A stretch of DNA of 64,000 bases from Nonlabens sp. (lineage in GTDB: Bacteria > Bacteroidota > Bacteroidia > Flavobacteriales > Flavobacteriaceae), in NCBI GenBank assembly GCA_020630715.1, contig JAHDIQ010000001.1, forward strand, positions 306,513 through 370,512, given 5' to 3'. Shown here piece by piece: positions 1-9,895 of the stretch. The first letter of the stretch is position 1. Every line of letters starts with the position of its first letter. The notes beneath the pieces are model-generated. The model was not told the origin of the DNA. It made no database searches and worked only from the letters and a program-made list of their open reading frames with translations. A program made the translations under genes and the position numbers.

Positions 1-55
1 GCGATGCGTCGCGTCCAAACAGCGATGCGTCGCGTCCAAACAGCGATGCGTCGCG
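1..55 (+). repeat. 21-bp tandem repeat, two full copies plus a partial third
   Basis: The unit GCGATGCGTCGCGTCCAAAC plus A occurs at 1-21 and 22-42 and continues as a partial copy from 43. It may extend beyond the window. It is in frame with the ATPase and encodes DASRPNS heptapeptides. The unit core has GCGA/TCGC inverted arms. A period of 21 bp keeps the frame whatever the copy number. Confidence 0.85.
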
Positions 56-3000
56 CCCCATCGGCGAGAGCGCTACACATCTTGACTCAGGAACCTACGA
101 GATCATCCAGAACAGGTTGCGCAAGCAAAAAACAGACCTGCAACAACGACTAGCGACACTCAATGAGGAACGCAAAAAAGTCTTCGGTTCTCTAGAAACC
201 CAATTGATCGCAAATGATCGTATCAATACAGAAAATAACTGTATCGCACGCGATATCATCGCTTTGGGTAATACCTGCATCTTTGGATATAATGTACATT
301 TTGGACTGCGCACAGAAATACAGCTTAGTGATGTTTTTAGTGTTTATGAATTTACTCGTGATGGTGAGGAATTAAGCTTTCGCGAAAGCGAAACAGGACT
401 CAACATCATCGCAGATCCAGTGTTTCAAACAGATTTTGAAAACTTATATAAGTACTACCGCAATACTATATTTTCAAAGTTTGCGGTCATGGGGAATTAC
501 CTACACATGGTGTTTCAGCTAAGTGACTCTATTACAGATATCAAGACTTTTAAATGGCTTATTAAAGAAAATAGCCTGGAATATATTGATAATAGAAGTG
601 ATCATGAATATCGTTTTCCAGATCAGTATGGTTTTAAATGGATAGAGGCTGGACGTGATGACCAGCGTTATGGAGTGCATGCTCATGTTTCAATAAAAGA
701 TAAAGTCTTTGTAGAAGCTATAGGCGGTGATATCACCATTAAAGTAGAAGATAATACTGATGATGGTCTAGGGATTTATAATGAACCGGTAGAACATCGC
801 GACCAGACGCTAGATGACGGCCAGTACCGTTATGCAGATTTGGGTAATTTAATCGCCATAGAAATCAAGCCTTTTCAAGAAGAGTCTCGCTTTTTTATCT
901 ATAATCATAAGATCAAACAGGTAGAAAAAATAGATAGTATCGCACAGGCAGCGATATTACTACCAGATGATCAGGGAATTATTTTCCCTAGTGGTTATTA
1001 TTTACAAACTGGTGAATACAATGTTTTTCCGTCTGAAACTGGTGCGCTTAAATTTCAAGATAAAATAGCATCACCTAATGGTGAAGATCATTTGTATGTG
1101 TTTTACAATCCAAAAAAAGGATTGTATGTACTGATGTCTTATAACGTGATAGAGCAAGAGGTGAAAACACCTATTATTTGTAACGGTTTTACGATTATGG
1201 ATGGTGGTGAGCTGGCTTACTTCCGTACAGAACAAGAACAGACTAAACATCACATGATGCAAATATGGCAAACGCCATACATTAAAGGTGCTGTACTACC
1301 ATCAGAACATCAGGATACGTTACTTTTTAAAATAGGAAATAAAGACATCGTAAGAGCGATGGCGTCATCTTATGAACTCATCACACTTTTAAATAAGGAA
1401 GATAGCTATGAAGGGTTATACGATGACATCGCTAGATCTTCTAAAGACATTACAGATGCTTTTTACTGGCTAGATGAGAAAGAAACGCAACAGCTTTCTA
1501 TACCTATAAGCGAAATTAATAAAGCTGCAAATGCTGCTATTGACGAGTTTGAAAAAGTAAAACAACTGCGTCGCAATGCAACTGCGCAAACTAAGGCGAT
1601 AAGTAAAAGCTCTGAAGAGCTGTTTAACAAAGTAAAAAGCACATCCTTTAAATCGATTAATGATTTTGTACAGTTACTTACACAGTTGCGCACTTTGCGC
1701 GGTGAGGCGATAGGACTTTATGAAATACGTTATATAGATACTGATTTTATTAAAGGTATTGAAGAACAAATCATTGAGCAAAATGAATTGATCTCTAGAC
1801 GTGCTGTTACGTTTTTACTAGATGATAAAGCACTGGCACCATACCATGATGCGGTACAGGAAAAACAAGAAGCGCTAGACGATACTAAAAAAGTCATCGA
1901 GATTAAAGCGCTGGAGAAAGATGTCAACCAGATTGCACAAGATCTAGAATTACTGATAGAAATAGTTTCTAATTTAGAAATCGAAGACACTTCTCATTCT
2001 ACTAAAATCATTGAGAACATTTCGCTCATTTTTGCGACGATCAACCAGCTAAAAGCGGCGATAAAAAATAAAGTTACCACAGTAGGTAAAAAAGAAGCTC
2101 AAGCAGATTTTGCCGCACAATTAAAACTGGTGGATCAAAGCATTATCAACTATCTAGACATTGCAGATACGCCAGAGAAATGCGATGAGTTTTTGACAAA
2201 AATTTCTATTGCTCTAGAAGAGTTAGAAGGAAAGTTTGCAGATTTTGATGAGTATCTCACAGCAATAATAGAAAAACGGGAAGAAGTTTATGCGGCTTTT
2301 GATAACCGTAAAAACAACATCGTTGCCGCACGCAATAAAAAAGCACTTGCTTTACAAAATGCAGCACAACGCATCATAAAAGGTGTACAAAATCGAGCAA
2401 AATCACTAGATAGTGCTACAGAAATTAATGGCTACTTTGCCAGTGATTTAATGATTAATAAAGTGCGCGATATCGTTGTGCAACTCAATGATCTGGACGA
2501 TGCAGGAAAGGCCGAAGCTATTGAAACTGCCCTTAAAGTAGCTCGAGAAGATGCCCTGCGTAAGTTAAAAGACAAGCAGGAACTCTATGAAGATGGTGAT
2601 AACATCATTAAGTTAGGGAAACATAAATTTGGTGTCAATAAACAGGAGTTAGATTTAACCATTGTCTTTAAAGATGATCAGTTATTTTATCACTTAACTG
2701 GTACTGATTTTTACCAGCCACTTCATCACGACGTTTTAGAACAATCTCGCGATATCTGGAATCAGGAATTAGTTTCAGAAGACGCTACGGTGTATCGATC
2801 TAGCTATTTAGCATATACTATTTTTAGCTCTCATGATATACAGAAATTACGCGAGTTAACTAATACAGAATTACTAGAAACCGTTCAAGAAGCCGCTAGT
2901 CAGAATTATGCCGCTGGCTATGTAAAAGGTGTTCATGATCAGGATGCTGCTCAAATATTACACGTGCTATTGTCAAAACATCACGATCTAGGACTACTCA

Positions 3001-4946
3001 CCTATCCGGCTGCAGTAAGAGCGCAAGCTCAATTTTTTTGGAATTCATTGTCTACAGAAAAAAGAGCTCATTTTAATAAATTATTGAAGAATGCAGGATC
3101 AGTTTTGGCAGTTTTTCCTAGCAGTAAAGACTATGATTTTGTTATAGATGAACTGGCAGATGAGATTTTTAAATCAAAGGAGCAGTTAGACACCTCAGCA
3201 GGCGCAGCGCAACATAATCTCAATGCTCGCCATGTCGCTCAGTACCTCTTTTATGAATTAAAAGATAACGACCAGTTTGCGTTAAGTGCCAGCACGCACC
3301 AGTTGAAACAGGCTTTTGAAAAGAAACTTAAAGGCACTAATGCAGATTTAAAATTCAAAAACAGCTTAGAGGCTTGTGAAAATGATTTAGAACGTATAGA
3401 ACTGGTGAGACATTGGGTTTCTGCTTTCGCGAAAGCGGAATCACCACAATCATTATTACCTTATATAGATGAGTGTGTTGCCTACATCCTTTATGGAATT
3501 GAAGGATTACAACAACCTAATGCGGTAAGTGCCATATATGAAATAAAAGGTTTAAAAGGATCACACGCGACTATTGAAGAAGGTGTTTTCCAGTTTAATT
3601 ATCATGAATTTGTAGGTGATCTAAGCTTATTTGTAAGCACAAAAGTACCAGCTTATGAACATTTTAAAACGGCAAAACATGAAGTGACAGAACGTCTAAA
3701 ACAAGAATTACGTCTCGAGGAATTTAAGCCTAGAGTCTTAAGCTCTTTTGTGCGTAATAAATTAATAGACCAAGTGTATTTCCCAATAATAGGCGATAAT
3801 CTATCTAAACAACTAGGAACTGTAGGTGATACAAAACGTACAGACCGTATGGGAATGTTGCTATTAATATCGCCACCAGGATATGGAAAAACAACATTGA
3901 TGGAATATATGGCAAATAGATTAGGCCTTATATTTATGAAAATCAATGGACCAGCGATAGGTCACGAGGTCACTAACGTTGATCCAGAAGCTGCGTCAAA
4001 TGTTGCTACTCGTGAAGAACTTAAAAAGCTAAACATGGCTTTTGAAATGGGTGATAACGTAATGCTATATCTAGATGATATCCAGCATTGTAATCCAGAA
4101 TTTCTACAAAAATTCATTAGCCTAGCAGATGGTACACGACGTATTGAAGGTGTCTATAATGGTCAACCTAAAACTTACGACTTGCGCAGTAAGAAGTTTT
4201 GCGTTGTGATGGCTGGTAATCCTTATACAGAAAGTGGTGATAAATTCCAGATTCCAGATATGCTGGCAAACCGTGCAGACATTTATAATCTAGGTGATAT
4301 CATAGGTGACACGGCTCATTTATTTAAGTTGAGTTTAATTGAAAATGCGCTTACTAGTAATCCTGTATTACAACAATTAAGTAATAAGTATTTTGATGAT
4401 GTTTATGCGTTATTAGATCGTGTAGAAAATGGAGCTACAGAAAATGATCTGAAAGGAAATCACAGTACTCAAGAAATTGCAGATTATGAAGCGGTACTAG
4501 ATAAAGTGGTACGTATACGTGATACAGTTCTTAAAGTAAACGAGACCTATATTTCTAGCGCTGCAATGGACGATGCTTATCGTACAGAACCTAGCTTTAA
4601 ACTACAAGGTTCTTATCGTGATATGAATAAATTAGTGGCAAAAGTGGTGCCTATCATGGATGATAAAGAGTTAGACACCTTACTGATGACGCATTATGAA
4701 AGTGAATCACAAACACTTACCACAGCTGCCGAAGCTAATGTGTTAAAATACAAAGAGCTAATCCATCAATTGACCGACGAAGAGCTGGAACGATGGAATA
4801 GCATTAAAGAAACCTTTGTAAAAAATAATAAACTAAAAGGTCTAGGCGATAGTCAATCCATGGCGCAAATCCTATCTCAAATGATGGAATTTACAGATAA
4901 TCTAGAAGGTATTAAAGAGGTGTTGAGGAAAGGGTTGTCTAAGTGA
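1..4946 (+). CDS. Giant AAA+ DNA-repair-type ATPase (DUF3686 family), 5' end outside window
   Basis: The reading frame is open from the first bases, so the gene starts upstream; the TTG at 117 is only an internal codon. Counted from that TTG there are 1609 residues. The protein resembles the flavobacterial ATPases annotated as DNA repair ATPase (DUF3686 plus AAA, family assignment from memory). A long N-terminal part with predicted coiled coil (about residues 490-880) precedes an AAA+ module with a Walker A motif PPGYGKTT at about residue 1253 and a Walker B motif LYLDDIQ near 1315. The visible N-terminal end carries a seven-residue tandem repeat (DASRPNS). Two copies of the GCTTTCGCGAAAGC palindrome lie in the gene and read as FRES and AFAKA. 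The next gene is convergent. Its cellular role is unproven. Confidence 0.85.
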   Translation, partial: DASRPNSDASRPNSDASRPIGESATHLDSGTYEIIQNRLRKQKTDLQQRLATLNEERKKVFGSLETQLIANDRINTENNCIARDIIALGNTCIFGYNVHFGLRTEIQLSDVFSVYEFTRDGEELSFRESETGLNIIADPVFQTDFENLYKYYRNTIFSKFAVMGNYLHMVFQLSDSITDIKTFKWLIKENSLEYIDNRSDHEYRFPDQYGFKWIEAGRDDQRYGVHAHVSIKDKVFVEAIGGDITIKVEDNTDDGLGIYNEPVEHRDQTLDDGQYRYADLGNLIAIEIKPFQEESRFFIYNHKIKQVEKIDSIAQAAILLPDDQGIIFPSGYYLQTGEYNVFPSETGALKFQDKIASPNGEDHLYVFYNPKKGLYVLMSYNVIEQEVKTPIICNGFTIMDGGELAYFRTEQEQTKHHMMQIWQTPYIKGAVLPSEHQDTLLFKIGNKDIVRAMASSYELITLLNKEDSYEGLYDDIARSSKDITDAFYWLDEKETQQLSIPISEINKAANAAIDEFEKVKQLRRNATAQTKAISKSSEELFNKVKSTSFKSINDFVQLLTQLRTLRGEAIGLYEIRYIDTDFIKGIEEQIIEQNELISRRAVTFLLDDKALAPYHDAVQEKQEALDDTKKVIEIKALEKDVNQIAQDLELLIEIVSNLEIEDTSHSTKIIENISLIFATINQLKAAIKNKVTTVGKKEAQADFAAQLKLVDQSIINYLDIADTPEKCDEFLTKISIALEELEGKFADFDEYLTAIIEKREEVYAAFDNRKNNIVAARNKKALALQNAAQRIIKGVQNRAKSLDSATEINGYFASDLMINKVRDIVVQLNDLDDAGKAEAIETALKVAREDALRKLKDKQELYEDGDNIIKLGKHKFGVNKQELDLTIVFKDDQLFYHLTGTDFYQPLHHDVLEQSRDIWNQELVSEDATVYRSSYLAYTIFSSHDIQKLRELTNTELLETVQEAASQNYAAGYVKGVHDQDAAQILHVLLSKHHDLGLLTYPAAVRAQAQFFWNSLSTEKRAHFNKLLKNAGSVLAVFPSSKDYDFVIDELADEIFKSKEQLDTSAGAAQHNLNARHVAQYLFYELKDNDQFALSASTHQLKQAFEKKLKGTNADLKFKNSLEACENDLERIELVRHWVSAFAKAESPQSLLPYIDECVAYILYGIEGLQQPNAVSAIYEIKGLKGSHATIEEGVFQFNYHEFVGDLSLFVSTKVPAYEHFKTAKHEVTERLKQELRLEEFKPRVLSSFVRNKLIDQVYFPIIGDNLSKQLGTVGDTKRTDRMGMLLLISPPGYGKTTLMEYMANRLGLIFMKINGPAIGHEVTNVDPEAASNVATREELKKLNMAFEMGDNVMLYLDDIQHCNPEFLQKFISLADGTRRIEGVYNGQPKTYDLRSKKFCVVMAGNPYTESGDKFQIPDMLANRADIYNLGDIIGDTAHLFKLSLIENALTSNPVLQQLSNKYFDDVYALLDRVENGATENDLKGNHSTQEIADYEAVLDKVVRIRDTVLKVNETYISSAAMDDAYRTEPSFKLQGSYRDMNKLVAKVVPIMDDKELDTLLMTHYESESQTLTTAAEANVLKYKELIHQLTDEELERWNSIKETFVKNNKLKGLGDSQSMAQILSQMMEFTDNLEGIKEVLRKGLSK
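376..389. repeat. Dispersed palindrome GCTTTCGCGAAAGC (copy 1)
   Basis: Perfect 14-bp palindrome inside the AAA+ ATPase gene, read in frame as S-FRES-E. Confidence 0.95.
3423..3436. repeat. Dispersed palindrome GCTTTCGCGAAAGC (copy 2)
   Basis: Perfect copy inside the AAA+ ATPase gene, read in frame as AFAKA. Confidence 0.95.
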
Positions 4947-4960
4947 TAAAAATGGTTAGT

Positions 4961-6796
4961 TTATAGTGTGTAATACAAAGAAAACGTGACAATAAAATTG
5001 TTTACCATATGAAAAACTATTCCTGTTGTAAGACCTTGAGATCTTTTAACGAAATAACCAGTCACCAAGCCAAAAATGAAATAATAGATGAAAAGGCTAA
5101 GATTAAAATGAATTAAAGCAAACAAACAAGCTTGTATAGTATTTGCCATCTTAAATCCTAAATGCTTGTGAGTAGCTGTTAGTATAATACCTCTAAATAT
5201 TATTTCTTCATAAAAAGGTACAATTACAGCAACGACTAATACTGTTATATAAAATCCATATTCTCGTAAAAGCGCTTGTATTTCTTCTTTTGCACTTAAA
5301 GTGGTAATGAACTCTGCGCCTTCTGTAAGGTCAATAAATGTACCTAGTATTCTAATGAGAATAGCATTGAAAACTATAAACAGAATGCTCAAACCTATAG
5401 TCTGTCTTATAGTATTAGTGTTTGTGAAGACAAATCGTAGTCTCTTTTTATTAAGTAATACTAAAGTGGAAAGAAGTAATAATCCTGAAAATAATAATTG
5501 GGCATTTGCTGATACCAGATCTGTCACTTCAGTGAAATCATCCAGATATTCTAGAATATCAAAGTAATAATTGAGTTCTTCTTGATAATTAAAAACTAAG
5601 ATGATTATGAATAAGGTAAGAAGATAAAGAAAGCTTATTAGCCAAAAATGTCTCAAGGTCCAATCGCCACCTAGTTGAATATCTGATTTTATCTTTTTAA
5701 AATCAAAGTAGTTACTCAAACTATATACTGGTAATACCCATAAATACGGAATAACAAGGAGCAAAAGTACAAATAGTACTAAAATGAGTACATGCATAAT
5801 TTCCCCAAAAGACCAAAAGTAACTGGGTGATTTTAACGCTAATCTGATTCTTTTTATAGCAAGAAAATCATCATAATAACTCTCTTGATACATACGTCTT
5901 AAAGAGAGTAACGCCACATTAGCTTCTGAATATTTTAAATCATGATTTGCGAGCTTTTGAAGTGCTGCAACTTTATTCCAAGTTTGAATTGTGTCGTTTA
6001 CTAAATAGGTTCTCGCTTGTTGATAGTTTTCTTTTTGTAGAAAAATCTGATATAAATTCTCATTTGCAGAAAATGTAGAATCTTTTGCTTTAATACGATC
6101 ATAAAGTTTTAAAGCTACTTCATCTTGATTTAATTCAATTAGTAATTCTCCTTTTGTGTTTAAAACCCAATTTACCTGATCTTTATCCAGATGTTCAAGG
6201 ATACTTTCTTTTGCTTTTTCTTCGTTTTCTAATCGTAAATATGCTCTGGTTTTCAGAATGGATAAATCCAATGTGTCATTATATTTTTCGGCTAGATTTG
6301 CGTGTTTTACCGCTTTATAATCATCTTCCTCTTGATAATAATAAGCTCCTATTTCAAACAACAATGACACATCTTCTAGATCCCAAGTAATCGTTTTACT
6401 TTCATATAATGCGATTGCCTCTTGTAGTAATGTTTCTCTTTCTTCCCCATAGGTGTTGTTCAACTTATAGATTAAAACTTTTGAATTTCTAGGGAAATTA
6501 GCAACTAAGCTGTTGATACATTGCTCTGTTTCATCGTATTTTAAATTATAATCTTCATATTCATCGTAATAAGCCGAACCTATAAATTTACATCTATAGA
6601 TTTGTACATCAACATCATTAGGATGAGCTTCTAGATACTTATCATAATCTTGAAGAATGGCGTTATAACGGTCATCTTTAGAGTTACTAAGGGTTTTTAC
6701 GAATGCTTCATGACTATTTTCTGAATTTACCTTAATGTTTTGCGCTGTGGAAGATAAGATCGAGAATAAACAAAGAAATAAAACACTTCTAATCAT
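4961..6796 (-). CDS. CPBP-family intramembrane metalloprotease with N-terminal TPR region
   Basis: This 611-residue protein has a signal peptide (about residues 1-18), a periplasmic-type helical repeat region resembling TPRs up to about 310, and then several membrane helices. The C-terminal part carries the CPBP (CAAX protease/Abi) signature: EE at 530-531 with R535 (EEIIFRG), F559 with H563 (FALIH) and H596 with N600 (HMVNN), all in helices. Family members cleave membrane or prenylated substrates or act in immunity to bacteriocins; the substrate here is unknown. It converges with the preceding ATPase with 14 bases between the stops. The TPR fusion suggests docking of a partner protein. Confidence 0.85.
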   Translation of the reverse strand: MIRSVLFLCLFSILSSTAQNIKVNSENSHEAFVKTLSNSKDDRYNAILQDYDKYLEAHPNDVDVQIYRCKFIGSAYYDEYEDYNLKYDETEQCINSLVANFPRNSKVLIYKLNNTYGEERETLLQEAIALYESKTITWDLEDVSLLFEIGAYYYQEEDDYKAVKHANLAEKYNDTLDLSILKTRAYLRLENEEKAKESILEHLDKDQVNWVLNTKGELLIELNQDEVALKLYDRIKAKDSTFSANENLYQIFLQKENYQQARTYLVNDTIQTWNKVAALQKLANHDLKYSEANVALLSLRRMYQESYYDDFLAIKRIRLALKSPSYFWSFGEIMHVLILVLFVLLLLVIPYLWVLPVYSLSNYFDFKKIKSDIQLGGDWTLRHFWLISFLYLLTLFIIILVFNYQEELNYYFDILEYLDDFTEVTDLVSANAQLLFSGLLLLSTLVLLNKKRLRFVFTNTNTIRQTIGLSILFIVFNAILIRILGTFIDLTEGAEFITTLSAKEEIQALLREYGFYITVLVVAVIVPFYEEIIFRGIILTATHKHLGFKMANTIQACLFALIHFNLSLFIYYFIFGLVTGYFVKRSQGLTTGIVFHMVNNFIVTFSLYYTL

Positions 6797-6952
6797 ATGT
6801 ATAATTTATAGCAATAATATGAAGATAAGGCAGTTTCTTAACACAAAAATATAGTCGAAATCTATACACATTAAGCTTTCATAAATATAGATGAATTACA
6901 CAAAATATTGGGCTTTAAGTTAAAGAGTAAAACTTAACTCATGGAAACTTTT

Positions 6953-7555
6953 TTAAACCGCTTTCAACATTTCCACGAGATCATTCTCGGTATCTTTTCC
7001 TTTGTCCTTGTTATACCAGTTTTGTAGTTCTTGTTTGAATTCTGGCCCTAAAGATCCTTTAGCAGTTTTCTCTGCTGCAACTAGTTCAGTTGCTTTTGTA
7101 GGTCGTGGTCCCCATGTGGTCACTGGCAATCCAGTAGATTGATCTACTAGAATTAATTTTGCAATAGAACGACCACCATTTGTTAAGAATTGATCCATTA
7201 ACTCTGGATTCTCATCACGCAATACGATTTTAAAATCCACACCTGCCGCTTGCGCTACTTTATACATCATAGGCATGGTTTGGGCTGCATCGCCACACCA
7301 GCTTTCTGTAATGATCAGGAAGTAAACCTCTTTATCAAAAGCTTCTAGAAATTCCTGATTTTCTGGTAGGATTTTCATGGTTTTATCCAGTCGCTTCATG
7401 CGCTGGTTATTTAGCATGGTATAGTTAGCTAGATCTGGAGTAACCGCGGCACCAGTGTTGCTTTCACTACTTACATGTTGTGCCATTAATTCTCTATATT
7501 CAGGATATGAGATGGCATTTTCAGAAGCGATGGAAATAATTTGTTGTAAATTCAT
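6953..7555 (-). CDS. Thioredoxin-fold protein with a single active-site cysteine
   Basis: A 200-residue cytoplasmic protein without a signal peptide. The segment ITESWCGDAAQTMPMM matches the thioredoxin active-site turn, but the second cysteine of CxxC is replaced (WCGDA), as in a widespread bacterial thioredoxin-like family. It therefore cannot form the usual dithiol and may act by a monothiol mechanism or as a binding protein. The gene is monocistronic. A TACATTTG box ends exactly four bases before the ATG, which suggests a leaderless transcript. The function is not established. Confidence 0.8.
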   Translation of the reverse strand: MNLQQIISIASENAISYPEYRELMAQHVSSESNTGAAVTPDLANYTMLNNQRMKRLDKTMKILPENQEFLEAFDKEVYFLIITESWCGDAAQTMPMMYKVAQAAGVDFKIVLRDENPELMDQFLTNGGRSIAKLILVDQSTGLPVTTWGPRPTKATELVAAEKTAKGSLGPEFKQELQNWYNKDKGKDTENDLVEMLKAV

Positions 7556-7559
7556 GATA

Positions 7560-7567
7560 CAAATGTA
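7560..7567 (-). promoter_or_regulatory. Bacteroidetes -7 box TACATTTG, four bases before an ATG
   Basis: On the minus strand TACATTTG matches TAnnTTTG and is followed by TATC and then the ATG of the thioredoxin-like gene. No clear -33 TTG was found. Confidence 0.5.
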
Positions 7568-7642
7568 CGTTTGAATACCGTTTAAGATTAATGATATAGG
7601 TCATGAAATATTAAACATTATTCCTACTCAAAATTAAATGTA

Positions 7643-7945
7643 ATGAGATCTAATAACACGCTAAAACTAGACAGATATATTTTAGGTGCTTCAGTAATTA
7701 CATTACTGTTTTTTACATGGATATATGTTACTTATATCTTTCAAATAGAATGGACAATTGCTGGTGTAATCCATGAGTTATTGATGATCCCAATGATACT
7801 AGTAGCTCCCATATTGTTGTTTTTATCAATTAGACAAGTCAAAAAATCAGGTTTTAACGCAAGTAATACAGCATCTCTAATTATTTCATGTCTTATAACT
7901 ATTGTTATTACTAGTTTATTTGTAGCTGAATTTTTATTGCATTAG
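7643..7945 (+). CDS. Small membrane protein of unknown function
   Basis: One hundred residues with three predicted membrane helices (about 13-32, 40-60 and 77-97) joined by short basic loops. I recognise no family. It lies alone on the plus strand between two minus-strand genes, and its stop overlaps the stop of arfB by four bases (TTAG). The composition is typical of a real small membrane protein, but no partner is evident. Confidence 0.6.
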   Translation: MRSNNTLKLDRYILGASVITLLFFTWIYVTYIFQIEWTIAGVIHELLMIPMILVAPILLFLSIRQVKKSGFNASNTASLIISCLITIVITSLFVAEFLLH

Positions 7946-8340
7946 TATTTAAACCTTCTATTTTCCTTTTTCTCGCTTTGCTTGCGTTTATCGTTCATTC
8001 GTTTGCGTTTTACTGCTTTAGGAATGCTTCTTTTACGCCTGCGTTTTGGTACAATTGCGGCATTATGTAATACGGTAATGAGTTTCTTAAAAGCTAGTTC
8101 TTTGTTCTTTGCCTGACTTCTGGATTCCTGACAGCTTATTTTTAAAAGGCCATTTTGAGTAAGTCTGCTTTTTAAGGAGTTTAATATTTGTAGATATTCC
8201 GCTTTCGCGAAAGCGAGACTATTCACAACATCTAGCTCTAGTTGAACTTTTGTCGCTACTTTATTAGCATGCTGACCACCAGGACCACTGCTGGCCACTG
8301 CGGTATATTTTACCTCTTTATGTAGTTGATCGACGTCCAT
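7942..8340 (-). CDS. arfB: Peptidyl-tRNA hydrolase ArfB (ribosome rescue)
   Basis: A 132-residue ICT1/YaeJ-type protein that releases nascent chains from ribosomes stalled without a stop codon. It has the catalytic GGQ in SSGPGGQHANK (residues 18-28) and the strongly basic C-terminal tail (about 100-132, rich in K and R) that enters the empty mRNA channel. It is the last gene of the seven-gene operon; its ATG follows the DUF4301 stop with no gap. A GCTTTCGCGAAAGC palindrome at 8201-8214 codes for AFAKA in the domain between GGQ and tail. The length is normal for the family. Confidence 0.92.
   Translation of the reverse strand: MDVDQLHKEVKYTAVASSGPGGQHANKVATKVQLELDVVNSLAFAKAEYLQILNSLKSRLTQNGLLKISCQESRSQAKNKELAFKKLITVLHNAAIVPKRRRKRSIPKAVKRKRMNDKRKQSEKKENRRFKY
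8201..8214. repeat. Dispersed palindrome GCTTTCGCGAAAGC (copy 3)
   Basis: Perfect copy inside arfB, read as AFAKA, with flanks ATTCC and GAGAC. Confidence 0.95.
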
Positions 8341-9891
8341 TTAATTCTGGTGCGCTGGTTTTAATAAGTCATTCACGGTTTTTACAGGATTGAAGGTAAG
8401 CAACGGTACCTCAACAAAAACGGTGTTCCAGTAAGCCATACCACCATTCCATAATCCTGGACGTTCTTGCGCTTTAATCTCTTTTCCTAATCGAGATTTA
8501 TAGGTAATAAAACCAGTATCTGGATCACAAAACTGATGCAAATCAAATTTTTTACCTTGATAATCTTTGATCCCACAAACCAGATCTACTGGATTAAAAT
8601 GAGTCCCATTTTTAAATATTTGCTGTTGTCTTTTATCCGTTTGATCTACTTGAGCTCCTTCTACAATTTCTAGCGAAATTTCTCCTTTTTGGTTTTTTAC
8701 CCAGAATGGTCCGCCACCAGGTTCTCCTTCATTCTTTACCATACCACAAACTCGTAATGGTCTATTCAAACGATCATGTAGATAGGCTAATTGATGATCT
8801 GGCGCATATTTTACATAGTCCTTAGGAAAAACTGCTCCTAGATCACGTTGTAAGAATTGCTCAATTTCTACCTTTAAAACCTCATCGACATCACCATCAT
8901 CAATCTGTTTTAAATAATCAAATGACTGTTGTTGTAATTCTAGCAACAATCCAGCGATCATTTTTTTATAAGAAGCCACTTCTTGTTCTAGACTGCTTAC
9001 AGTAACATTGTCAATATTTTTTATAAAAAGAACGTCTGCAGTTAAGTCATTAAGGTTAGACAGCAAGGCTCCATGACCAGATGGACGAAAGAATAGTAAA
9101 CCATCTTCTGTTACCACTGGTTGATTATTTTTATCTACGGCAATCGTGTCTGTATGCTCATGCTGGTATGAAAAATCAATATCGATACTGGTATTTGTTT
9201 TCTTTTCTACAATATGTTCTATCCGCTCAAATTCTGATTTAAAATGACCTTTAAACGCTGGTGCAATGGTAAAATGTAGTTTTGCCTGATTACCACTAGA
9301 CGCATAAATAGATGCTTCAAAGAGGTGTTCTTCAAAAGCAGTTGCGCTGTGATCTTTATATTGATGGAATGGTACGAGACCTTTAGGCATATTACCATAA
9401 TTCATTCCAGCATCTGTAAGCACATATTTTGCAAAGAGTAATTTCTTCATGCGATCTGGTTTTGCCAGCCAGTCCGGATGTTCTTCTTTAAGTTTTGTAA
9501 TCACATCGCTGTAAAAAGGAAATTTTTCTATTGCGATAAAAAAGGTAAATAATTCCCTAGCCTTATTTTTATTAATGTAAGCATTTATCGATTCCTGATC
9601 TGGATCGTAAGAATTTACAAACTGATGTAAAAACTTAAACATGCGCGTTGCCGCGCCACTGGCAGGAACAAACTTTAATATCTCTAGTTGTGGTGACATA
9701 CGGTCATAAAAATCGATAAGCTCATTTTTATGATCATCGTCTATTTCTAAGATTCCGTCATTGATGATGGCGGCACGTTCTAAGCTAACACCAGGAAATC
9801 CATTTTTAAATCTAGCTAACTGTTGCTTAATCGTTGCTGGATCTATCCCTTTACGATCTAGCTGCGCTAGTTGTTGTGAGGTAAACTTCAT
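8341..9891 (-). CDS. DUF4301 family protein
   Basis: A 516-residue soluble protein recognised as the Bacteroidetes family DUF4301, whose function is unknown. It begins with a helical segment, then the conserved PASGAATRMFKFL motif (about residues 77-89) that looks like a phosphate- or nucleotide-binding loop. The rest alternates alpha and beta structure, with RPSGHGALLSNLND near 268 and GGGPFW near 391. The loop style recalls sugar nucleotidyltransferases, but that is inference. It sits between the NadR-like kinase (four-base gap) and arfB (no gap), so it is co-transcribed. No truncation is evident. Confidence 0.8.
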   Translation of the reverse strand: MKFTSQQLAQLDRKGIDPATIKQQLARFKNGFPGVSLERAAIINDGILEIDDDHKNELIDFYDRMSPQLEILKFVPASGAATRMFKFLHQFVNSYDPDQESINAYINKNKARELFTFFIAIEKFPFYSDVITKLKEEHPDWLAKPDRMKKLLFAKYVLTDAGMNYGNMPKGLVPFHQYKDHSATAFEEHLFEASIYASSGNQAKLHFTIAPAFKGHFKSEFERIEHIVEKKTNTSIDIDFSYQHEHTDTIAVDKNNQPVVTEDGLLFFRPSGHGALLSNLNDLTADVLFIKNIDNVTVSSLEQEVASYKKMIAGLLLELQQQSFDYLKQIDDGDVDEVLKVEIEQFLQRDLGAVFPKDYVKYAPDHQLAYLHDRLNRPLRVCGMVKNEGEPGGGPFWVKNQKGEISLEIVEGAQVDQTDKRQQQIFKNGTHFNPVDLVCGIKDYQGKKFDLHQFCDPDTGFITYKSRLGKEIKAQERPGLWNGGMAYWNTVFVEVPLLTFNPVKTVNDLLKPAHQN

Positions 9892-9895
9892 ATAA

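Noticed and set aside
1-55. Possible CRISPR or intergenic repeat array
   Set aside because: The units are in frame with the ATPase, there are no spacers and the period is 21 bp, so it is a coding tandem repeat.
376-389. Palindromes as terminators or transposon ends
   Set aside because: They carry no T-run, no target duplication is visible, and half lie in the middle of essential-looking genes.
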